Source: Candidatus Thalassarchaeum sp. (GTDB lineage Archaea; Thermoplasmatota; Poseidoniia; Poseidoniales; Thalassarchaeaceae). Taken from it: DNA of 37,169 nucleotides. Shown here one piece after another: positions 19,103 to 26,431 of this stretch. The translations under genes and the position numbers were made by a program. Within the stretch, counting starts at the first letter, position 1. Every line of letters begins with the position of its first letter. A model generated the notes under the pieces. The model made no database searches and was not told the DNA's origin. It saw only the letters and a program-made list of their open reading frames with translations. The stretch spans positions 1-37,169 of the forward strand of contig JAKUOA010000015.1 of assembly GCA_022451235.1 (NCBI GenBank), in the 5' to 3' direction.

Positions 19103-19987
19103 ATGTCTGAACCAGTCGATACACCTCATGCAGCTGTGCTGTGGATGATTTTTGGAAGTCTTTGCTTTGGTACGATGAATGCCTTGGTCAAGTACACAAG
19201 TGAGCTGGATGGCGTCGATGTTTGGATGGTCATCTTAATTCGTTCAGCCGTCATAGCATTCGCAGTCGCTAGCTTTGCTGTAAGCCGGGGGATATCTTTG
19301 AAGATGAACGATCCTAAGACCATGTTTCTACGCTGCGCAGTAGGTCTTACTGCAATGATTCTCTACTTCTCTGCTTTAGCTAGGATTCCAATTGGTCAAG
19401 CGGTAACTCTACAGTACACCGCCCCTATTTTCGTCGCACTGCTCTCAGGTCGAATTATTGCCGAGAAGGTTCAGCCCTCTGTGATTGGTTTGGTGATTAC
19501 CGCCTTTGCAGGTATCGTTCTAATCGTCTCTCCAAATTTAGGGTCAGTTGAGCCGAATGCTCTACTCGCACTCGGCTCGGGATTTTTCGCTGCCTTGGCT
19601 TACATTTACGTGCGTGAGCTAAGAAAGACAGATTCGGCTACTTCTGTGGTTTTCTGGTTCGCTGCATTTTCGGTGGCGGGTTCACTCGTTCAAGCTGCAC
19701 CGCATGTATCCAGTCTCGACACCCACACGCTGGCAGCATTGATTGGAGTTGGAATTGGAGCAGGCGGAGGTCAGGTTGGCATAACTATGGCTTACCACAG
19801 AGCCAACGCCGCCTGGGTAAGTGCCTTCTCTTATCTTACTGTAATCGTCGCGACATTCTACGGCTTCGTGCTTTTCGAAGAGGCGCTCAGTATTGCTGAT
19901 TGGGCTGGTGGAATTCTGATTGTTGGTTCGGGAATTGCTTTGGTTTTCCTAGCACCGCCGGCACAGCCATTGGATAAGGTAGGTTAA
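19103..19987 (+). CDS. EamA/DMT superfamily transporter
   Basis: Ten hydrophobic helices, two EamA-like halves; RIPIGQAVTLQYTAPIFVALLSG. Confidence 0.9.
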   Translation: MSEPVDTPHAAVLWMIFGSLCFGTMNALVKYTSELDGVDVWMVILIRSAVIAFAVASFAVSRGISLKMNDPKTMFLRCAVGLTAMILYFSALARIPIGQAVTLQYTAPIFVALLSGRIIAEKVQPSVIGLVITAFAGIVLIVSPNLGSVEPNALLALGSGFFAALAYIYVRELRKTDSATSVVFWFAAFSVAGSLVQAAPHVSSLDTHTLAALIGVGIGAGGGQVGITMAYHRANAAWVSAFSYLTVIVATFYGFVLFEEALSIADWAGGILIVGSGIALVFLAPPAQPLDKVG

Positions 19988-20016
19988 AATTAAATGCATA
20001 CCCTCTCTCTCAATAA

Positions 20017-20292
20017 ATGATGGAAATCACAGTAATTTGGGTAGTTTTCTTTGGTCTTGGGGCTGGCTTAGGTTATCCGATAATGGTTTATTCAAAGAAT
20101 CGAGGCCTAATTCCTTGGGTTTTAATCCCTCTAATTGGTTATTCGATTCCATTATTCACAATAGGCCCACACCCGATTGTTTTGGGACTATACCTACCCC
20201 TAGCTGGATACCTGCTATACGTTGGTCAGATGGTGATTCGCAATCCAAGTGCAATCAATGAATTTTGGAAGAATATGGCAGAAAATAACTGA
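20017..20292 (+). CDS. Small multi-TM protein of unknown function
   Basis: 91 aa, hydrophobic; co-directional with the transporter. Confidence 0.5.
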   Translation: MMEITVIWVVFFGLGAGLGYPIMVYSKNRGLIPWVLIPLIGYSIPLFTIGPHPIVLGLYLPLAGYLLYVGQMVIRNPSAINEFWKNMAENN

Positions 20293-20310
20293 ATTTCGAT
20301 TTATGCTAGG

Positions 20311-21495
20311 TCAACTTATTGATGGTATTTCCATCATCCAAATATCAAAATTTCCAGATCTATCAGAGTGAAAAGCGATATAATTTCCATCAGCAGACCA
20401 TGTAGGGTGAGCATCAATAACCATATTCTGCATGGTCAATCTCTTTGTTTCGCCATCCACCAATGAAAGTATATGTAGATTTGAGCTAGTAGAAGTTTGT
20501 TTGTTATAGACAATATAGTCACCACTGGGGTGCCATGCAGGGTAGCCGTTTTGGTTTTCATCAAATGTAAGTTGAGTCTCATTAAGGCCGTCTGAAGTTA
20601 TCATCCAGAGATGATTAATTCCCGATTTATCACTTTCATAAACAATGTACTGACCATCGAAAGACCAACGTCCACAATGCTCTCTTGCATCACTTCCGAA
20701 AACTTTCACAGCGGACCCTATAGGATACCCGGATTCATTGACGGATATTTTCCATAGATCCATCGTTCCGTCTCTATCTGAATAGAAAATAATCTCTGAA
20801 CCATCGGGGCTCCATCGTCCAGAATCATCGAAAGAAGAACTATATGTTAATCTGTAAGTTTCTCCTGTTGATATATTTGCAGTGAAAATTTCCATTCTAG
20901 AAATTCCTTCTTCGTCAATAACTCTTGAATTGAATACCACATGTTTTCCATTGGGTGACGGCCCAGGATATCCATGATACTCTTGTTGAGTAGGAATTTT
21001 TTGTGGGATTGTAATACCTGGATTTAGATGGTATATTTCGTACATTCTTGCTTCAAGTCCCCTACTTGATTTGAACAATAATTCGCCGTCGAAATTAAAC
21101 TCTGGTTGAATGTCTTCTGAGGACCAGAATGTCATTTGTTGGGGAAAGAGGGCTGTTACATTTACTTCTGTTAACGTAATATTCTGATGAATTAACTGAA
21201 TATGTAAATCGAGGGGTGAGCCTCTTTCGTCAGAAAAGTCCGATGTATCGATGTTGAAATATTTGCGAATACCTAATTCTTCATCAGAAAAATGATTACC
21301 ATTTATCCAAACCTCAATTTCTTCGGAAAAAGTCATTTCAGATTTAATTGAAATCTCAATTTGACCCTCTACCCAATCGTTTTCATTTAGAGAAATGATT
21401 TCCAATTGCACTGTATCATTATCATTACTAGTGCATCCTGCAAGAAAAGAAGATAGGAAAAGGACGATGATAATGATTGATTTTAGTTGTCTCAT
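20311..21495 (-). CDS. TolB-like beta-propeller lipoprotein
   Basis: Lipobox FLAGC; repeats SGRWSPDGSEIIFYSDRDGTMDLW, CGRWSFDGQYIVYESDKSGINHLW, HPTWSADGNYIAFHSDRSGNFDIW. Confidence 0.88.
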   Translation of the reverse strand: MRQLKSIIIIVLFLSSFLAGCTSNDNDTVQLEIISLNENDWVEGQIEISIKSEMTFSEEIEVWINGNHFSDEELGIRKYFNIDTSDFSDERGSPLDLHIQLIHQNITLTEVNVTALFPQQMTFWSSEDIQPEFNFDGELLFKSSRGLEARMYEIYHLNPGITIPQKIPTQQEYHGYPGPSPNGKHVVFNSRVIDEEGISRMEIFTANISTGETYRLTYSSSFDDSGRWSPDGSEIIFYSDRDGTMDLWKISVNESGYPIGSAVKVFGSDAREHCGRWSFDGQYIVYESDKSGINHLWMITSDGLNETQLTFDENQNGYPAWHPSGDYIVYNKQTSTSSNLHILSLVDGETKRLTMQNMVIDAHPTWSADGNYIAFHSDRSGNFDIWMMEIPSIS

Positions 21496-21515
21496 GAATA
21501 TTCACTTCCACCCAT

Positions 21516-22196
21516 TTACTCAAAAAATTCCGAAATATCCTCTAGAGGTTTACGATTTAGATCAGGCACCTGTGCATCATCTGCAGGATATCCAACCGGC
21601 ATCAACAACATTGCATGCTCGTGCTCAGGTCGTTGCAAAATCTCACTTAAGAATCCCATTGGTGAAGGAGTATGAGTTAGCGTCACCAATCCCATATTCT
21701 GAATTGCAGCAATAAACAATCCAGCAGCGATTCCACAGGATTCCTGAGAATAGTAAGTTGGCCCCCATTCTCCATTATCTCGTAGTCGCTTATTTTGCCT
21801 AAACAGGACGATTACCCAAGGCGCATCGGTGATGTGTTCTTTGACTGCATCCGTACCAAGCGGCCTGAGAACTTCCGACCATGCTTCCGGCATACGTTCA
21901 GAGTATGTTTTCCTCTCCTCCTCTTCCGCCGCTTGGCGAATCTTCTGCTTCAATTCCTGATTGGAAATTGCCACGAATGTCCAAGGTTGTAAATGAGCTC
22001 CGGACGGTGCAGTTCCAGCGGTTTTGATTGCCGCTTCAATAAGAGGGCGCGACACCTTGCGTGTTGAGAAATGTCGCGTAGTGCGTCGTTTATTCATTTC
22101 TTGATAGAATGACTTTGCTCGCGAATTCATCTCCTCCGAAGATAATTCCTCAAAGACCAAATCGATGAATCCTGACTCATCATTGGCCTTTGCCAT
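21516..22196 (-). CDS. Nitroreductase-fold flavoprotein, iodotyrosine deiodinase-like
   Basis: RRTTRHFSTRKVSRPLIEAAIKTAGTAPSGAHLQPWTFV; LTHTPSPMGFLSEILQRPEHEHAMLLMPVGYPADDAQVP. Confidence 0.85.
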   Translation of the reverse strand: MAKANDESGFIDLVFEELSSEEMNSRAKSFYQEMNKRRTTRHFSTRKVSRPLIEAAIKTAGTAPSGAHLQPWTFVAISNQELKQKIRQAAEEEERKTYSERMPEAWSEVLRPLGTDAVKEHITDAPWVIVLFRQNKRLRDNGEWGPTYYSQESCGIAAGLFIAAIQNMGLVTLTHTPSPMGFLSEILQRPEHEHAMLLMPVGYPADDAQVPDLNRKPLEDISEFFE

Positions 22197-22205
22197 AGCA
22201 ATCGC

Positions 22206-22754
22206 TCAGTCACGTCGAGCCATCAAGGCTGCCATCGTTAGGCCTGCCACAGTTACTGGGGCTGCAAATCCAGGAAGGAATCCCTCATCCTCTTCCTGAC
22301 ATTCGGTTGAAGATCCACCCCAAGTGCCGTTGTCAAACCAGCAATCGGACCAAACTTTCCATCCAAACCCAGACTCTGGAACAGTCTCGGTGCTGTCATC
22401 GCTCCGGGTTATATCGAAGCGCCAATTGGCATAAGTTGCGTAATCATCAATGAGTACAGATCCAGTGAAGGTAAGACCATCTCCAGAATCAACTAACTCG
22501 GTCTTTTGTGGCGGCCAGCAAATTCCAGTATTGATGCAGACTTGTGTAATCCATTCGATTTTGCTAATGTTGTTTCCTTCATCAAGCATAACAGAGATTT
22601 CGAATTCGGTATTTTCCCTTACCATATCTGCATAACTTACCGATGCGATTCCGGTTCCTTCAGTTGATGTGGAGTCGTTAACACCGCCTTGGCCAGCACC
22701 ACTGACTGAAAGGGCGAGCATCGCTACCATTAGCAAGGCCAGGAACTGTCGCAC
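22206..22754 (-). CDS. Secreted hypothetical protein with PGF-CTERM-like C-terminal signal
   Basis: N-terminal signal peptide; C-terminus LPGFAAPVTVAGLTMAALMARRD. Confidence 0.75.
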   Translation of the reverse strand: MRQFLALLMVAMLALSVSGAGQGGVNDSTSTEGTGIASVSYADMVRENTEFEISVMLDEGNNISKIEWITQVCINTGICWPPQKTELVDSGDGLTFTGSVLIDDYATYANWRFDITRSDDSTETVPESGFGWKVWSDCWFDNGTWGGSSTECQEEDEGFLPGFAAPVTVAGLTMAALMARRD

Positions 22755-22796
22755 AAAACAACGGGGCGGTGGTTATCTTTCAACCTCTTGTAGTAA

Positions 22797-23300
22797 TCAC
22801 GACTCAAGATTCCAGAGATCATCTCCAATCCAATGTAGCGTATTGATTGCCTTGCCCTTGCTCATAGCTACCATTTCTTCACCATCTACTATGGCGATTC
22901 CCAAGGCCAAGGGTTTGCCATGTTCCTCATCGCGAACCCAAACTAAGTCTCCCGCTGTAACCGCTGGATCAGCCATCTGAACGCCTGCACCCATACAATC
23001 CGCACCATTCATCAGAAATGGAATAGCGCCGTGATCGACTGCTGCCCAGCGACCATCTGGTTGCCAAGCGAGTATACCTCGAAGGGTTGGAAACCACTTC
23101 TTTCCATCGTCCGTCTCGACCTGCATTGCTAATGCTGACTTATCGACTAAAATCAAATCGCGATTATCGAAATTCGCCTTTTCCAAGAAAGCTGATTTAA
23201 TGTCTATATCTAAAGCAATTCTTGCTGACAATTCAGCCACAATATCTCTAATTTGCTTGAATCGTATTGGAGTTCTGCGGCGTAATCTCTTGTCGCTCAC
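22797..23300 (-). CDS. PUA-domain RNA-binding protein (MCT-1/Tma20-like)
   Basis: C-terminal PUA pattern GADCMGAGVQMADPAVTAGDLVWVRDEEHGKPLALGIAIVDGEEM. Confidence 0.85.
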   Translation of the reverse strand: MSDKRLRRRTPIRFKQIRDIVAELSARIALDIDIKSAFLEKANFDNRDLILVDKSALAMQVETDDGKKWFPTLRGILAWQPDGRWAAVDHGAIPFLMNGADCMGAGVQMADPAVTAGDLVWVRDEEHGKPLALGIAIVDGEEMVAMSKGKAINTLHWIGDDLWNLES

Positions 23301-23386
23301 GTGGGCTTGGCGTAAACCACGCCCAATGAACCTCGCGGAGCGATACTTGAGAATATCTTGAAGCGGGCAGGCTACGGCGACGAATC

Positions 23387-24004
23387 ATGCTGGTAGTCTG
23401 CTTTGACCTCGAAGGAGTCCTAATGCCAGAGGTTTGGATTAACGTCGCCGAGAAGACGGGAATCGCGGAACTTCGAAGGACAACTAGGGATGAGCCGGAT
23501 TATGACAAATTGATGCGCTACCGGCTCGATATTCTTGATGAGCATGGAATCACAATCGACGATATTCAACAAGTGATTGCAACCATGGACCCTTTGCCGG
23601 GTGCTAAGGAGTTCCTTGACGAAGTCCGTGCGCGATGGCAAGTATTGATTCTCTCAGATACATTCTACCAATTCGGTGAACCAATGATGGTAAAATTAGG
23701 TCGTCCAACTCTATATTGTCATGATTTAGAAATAGACTCAAAGAGCCGAATGATTACCGGTTGGAATATTCGCTTAGAAGATCAGAAGCGGGTTACAGTG
23801 GAAGGACTACGTGCAATGAATTTCAATACCTTAGCAGTCGGTGATTCCTACAATGATACCAACATGCTAGCAGAAGCTCATGCAGGCATATTATTCCGTC
23901 CACCTCAGAATGTAATTGACGAATTCCCTCAATTTCCAATCGTAGAGGATTACGTCGCGCTTATGGCCGAAATCGAAGCGGCAGCGGCGGATTTAGGCGA
24001 GTGA
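23387..24004 (+). CDS. thrH: ThrH-like HAD phosphatase (phosphoserine phosphatase/homoserine phosphotransferase)
   Basis: VCFDLEGVLMPEVWINVAEKTGI, LILSDTFYQFGEPMMVKLGRPTLYCH, VGDSYNDTNML. Confidence 0.88.
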   Translation: MLVVCFDLEGVLMPEVWINVAEKTGIAELRRTTRDEPDYDKLMRYRLDILDEHGITIDDIQQVIATMDPLPGAKEFLDEVRARWQVLILSDTFYQFGEPMMVKLGRPTLYCHDLEIDSKSRMITGWNIRLEDQKRVTVEGLRAMNFNTLAVGDSYNDTNMLAEAHAGILFRPPQNVIDEFPQFPIVEDYVALMAEIEAAAADLGE

Positions 24005-24015
24005 ATTACTCTGTA

Positions 24016-24030
24016 CGACCCGTAGGGTCG
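24016..24030 (+). promoter_or_regulatory. Triloop hairpin between thrH and rps8e
   Basis: CGACCC-GTA-GGGTCG, perfect 6 bp. Confidence 0.45.
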
Positions 24031-24093
24031 CATCAGAAAGAATCACGAATTCCTCCGCTCCATTGAAATAAGGGTGGTCGGTCGGCGAGGCGC

Positions 24094-24489
24094 ATGGCAC
24101 AATGGCATGGTATCTCTCGACGCAAGTCGACCGGCGGACGCTTGAAGCGACCAAACCGCTATCGAGGCAAGCGCCGGAAGGAAATTTCTAGCGAGAAGCA
24201 ATATGCTTTCATCGGGGAAGAAGATGAGACCAAGGTGTACCGAAAGCACGCTGGTTCAACCACAGTTAGAGTCATGCAAGCAACCTCGGTCAATGTCAAT
24301 GATCCAAAGACTGGCAAGACCACTCGTTCGAAGATTACCAGCGTTCTAGAAAACGACGCTGACCCTAACTTCGTTCGTCGAAATATAATCACTAAGGGAG
24401 CCATTGCTCAGACAGAGGCCGGTAAGGTACGAATTACCTCCCGACCTGGTATGGATGGCGTTGTCTCAGGCGTACTTCTGGAAGACTGA
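24094..24489 (+). CDS. rps8e: 30S ribosomal protein S8e
   Basis: MAQWHGISRRKSTGGRLKRPNRYRGKRRKEIS; ITKGAIAQTEAGKVRITSRPGMDGVVSGVLLE. Confidence 0.96.
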   Translation: MAQWHGISRRKSTGGRLKRPNRYRGKRRKEISSEKQYAFIGEEDETKVYRKHAGSTTVRVMQATSVNVNDPKTGKTTRSKITSVLENDADPNFVRRNIITKGAIAQTEAGKVRITSRPGMDGVVSGVLLED

Positions 24490-24530
24490 GGCTCACGAAG
24501 CCCTCAAGTCGCACCATTTACCCGAGTGGA

Positions 24531-24980
24531 ATGGTAGTCGTGTCTTCGCGCAAGGATGAGATGTGGGTTTGGACGGGATATTTCGACTCCCGATTGACCC
24601 GTTCCGAAGGCCGTCGAGTTCCAAAAGAAGCAGCAATTTCTACTCCTACTTTGGAAGCGGTTGCCTGGGCCGCTCGCGCTGCTGGAATAACTCGTATGCG
24701 AAGAAAGCCAGAGTCGAGTCATCCGTCACGTCCGTTTACTCAAGAGGGAAGACTAGAGATTTCAACAAAGGACGCGCTAAGTTCCACAGGTGCGGAATCA
24801 AAAGAAGGAGTCTTACAATCGATTGGACTTCGCCTAAGGGCACAAATGAAAGAGGCGAAGTCAGCTGAATCACAAAGTGCAGCAAAAGGACCTGCTAAGG
24901 GCAATCGTCAACAGCGAGCACAGAGAAAATCGTTCAAGAAAAAGGCTGGTCAGAGAAAGAAGAAATTCGGCCGGAAGTGA
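24531..24980 (+). CDS. srp19: Signal recognition particle SRP19 protein with long basic tail
   Basis: WVWTGYFDSRLTRSEGRRVPKEAAISTPTLEAVAWAARAAG; Lys/Arg-rich C-terminus. Confidence 0.88.
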   Translation: MVVVSSRKDEMWVWTGYFDSRLTRSEGRRVPKEAAISTPTLEAVAWAARAAGITRMRRKPESSHPSRPFTQEGRLEISTKDALSSTGAESKEGVLQSIGLRLRAQMKEAKSAESQSAAKGPAKGNRQQRAQRKSFKKKAGQRKKKFGRK

Positions 24981-25395
24981 TCGACTGTTTTCCATAGAAG
25001 TCGCAGTTCCCGATGTAGAGACATATCTGCGTTTACGAGACAAGGCAGGTATGCGTCCTAGAACAATTAGCGGAGCTACCAAAGGACTTGGTTCGGAGTT
25101 GTACTCAGTTCTACTCCGGCATAACGAGTCTGATCAGATTGTCGGAATGGGTAGAGTTGTAGGAGATGGGGGAACCGTGTTTCACATCTGTGATATGGCA
25201 GTTGAGCAGGAATGGCAAGGCCAAGGAGGTGGTTCTATGATTATGGATTCACTAATGGATTACATCACCGGTGAAGCATCTGGATATTCTTACATCAATC
25301 TCATGGCTGATGTGGATGGGTTTTACGAAAGATGGGGTTTCAAACCTACGTCACCCAATTCAAGAGGAATGTATCTGAGACTTTCAGATTCATAA
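24877..25395 (+). CDS. GNAT family N-acetyltransferase (start uncertain)
   Basis: GMGRVVGDGGTVFHICDMAVEQEWQGQGGGSMIMDSLMDYI acetyl-CoA motif; FYERWGFKPTSPNSRGMYL. GTG at 24877 overlaps SRP19. Confidence 0.82.
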   Translation: MQQKDLLRAIVNSEHRENRSRKRLVRERRNSAGSDRLFSIEVAVPDVETYLRLRDKAGMRPRTISGATKGLGSELYSVLLRHNESDQIVGMGRVVGDGGTVFHICDMAVEQEWQGQGGGSMIMDSLMDYITGEASGYSYINLMADVDGFYERWGFKPTSPNSRGMYLRLSDS

Positions 25396-25408
25396 TTATC
25401 AGAATGTG

Positions 25409-25439
25409 CCCGAGTGGCCGGTATTACCGACCACTCGGG
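25409..25439. terminator. Bidirectional hairpin between convergent GNAT and rhodopsin genes
   Basis: CCCGAGTGG/CCACTCGGG 9 bp, C/A mismatch, then CGGT-ATT-ACCG. Confidence 0.6.
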
Positions 25440-25478
25440 TTACGTATTTCCGTTACTTTGCTAATTTGGTACTAACGA

Positions 25479-26282
25479 TTACTCGTCATGCTTTGCAGCG
25501 TACCAGATCATCATACCGAATGCGGTTTTGTTGACCAAGTCAGCAATGTTGTACAGGATGTTCATGTCGTCGGTACCCATACCGTCGAAGAAACCATTAC
25601 CCATCATGTATCCAAGCGGATAGATAGCCCATCCTACTGTTACAATCCACTTCATTGCATTGAATCCATATTGGACTCCTGCGCTTCCGCTTTCAGCAGC
25701 AGCACCGACTTCTCCACCGTGTAGTTCGTAGAGAATCCATGCCCATCCGGCCAGTCCGATTACGAACCAAATCTCAGTGCTTGAATCACCGAATACATCC
25801 CATGCTCCGGATTCACCGAAGTATCCTGCAACTAGCATTACAATAGATGCTCCTAGTAATCTTTGGAACATGATTGCAGTACCTACTCCGATTGCAGCTA
25901 GAATTAGATAAAATTCTACAACCTGTAGTGGTACAGTGATCAACCAATCAATGTATCTGAGTACCAACGGGCTCTCTTGTTCGATTACCCAGTGTTCGCG
26001 CATGTATGTGTAATGGTACCATGCAACACCAGTTACTAGTGCAGCAACTGTCATCGATGTCTTCCACTTTTCAGGGACATTATTTCGTTCAACCAAAAAG
26101 AACACAGTTGATGCAAGCATCATGGCGGTTGCAATCCAAAAGCTGACTGCAACATAGTCTGTGGCCTCGATGGTGGAGGTTTCAGCAGCTACAGTTGGTA
26201 AGAACATAACAGCAAGTGCTATGCTTGACCCAATGGCTACTCTTCTCGTTCGTCTGTTAGGCTTGGAATTATGTGACTCCAT
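25479..26282 (-). CDS. Proteorhodopsin-type light-driven proton pump
   Basis: WYHYTYMREHW; RYIDWLITVPLQVVEFYLIL (D97/T101/E108 equivalents, Q at 105); ADLVNKTAFGMMIW (Schiff-base Lys). Start at ATG 26282 (MESHNSKPNRRTRR) with signal-like N-terminus. Confidence 0.96.
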   Translation of the reverse strand: MESHNSKPNRRTRRVAIGSSIALAVMFLPTVAAETSTIEATDYVAVSFWIATAMMLASTVFFLVERNNVPEKWKTSMTVAALVTGVAWYHYTYMREHWVIEQESPLVLRYIDWLITVPLQVVEFYLILAAIGVGTAIMFQRLLGASIVMLVAGYFGESGAWDVFGDSSTEIWFVIGLAGWAWILYELHGGEVGAAAESGSAGVQYGFNAMKWIVTVGWAIYPLGYMMGNGFFDGMGTDDMNILYNIADLVNKTAFGMMIWYAAKHDE

Positions 26283-26304
26283 GCCTGAGCGCTGAGAAGA
26301 AGTT

Positions 26305-26313
26305 GGATATAAA
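26305..26313 (-). promoter_or_regulatory. TATA box for the rhodopsin gene
   Basis: Minus-strand TTTATATCC centred about 28 nt upstream of ATG 26282. Confidence 0.55.
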
Positions 26314-26400
26314 GACATGTTATGTTTCAGGAAATCATTCAGATTTCGCACATGATAATTTCCAAATGAAAATTATTGTTTTTTCAGGTGATTACAGCGC

Positions 26401-26408
26401 TATATATG
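26401..26408 (+). promoter_or_regulatory. TATA box for the fasciclin gene
   Basis: TATATATG centred about 28 nt upstream of ATG 26432. Confidence 0.55.
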
Positions 26409-26431
26409 CTACAGGTAATCGGACCCGATTT

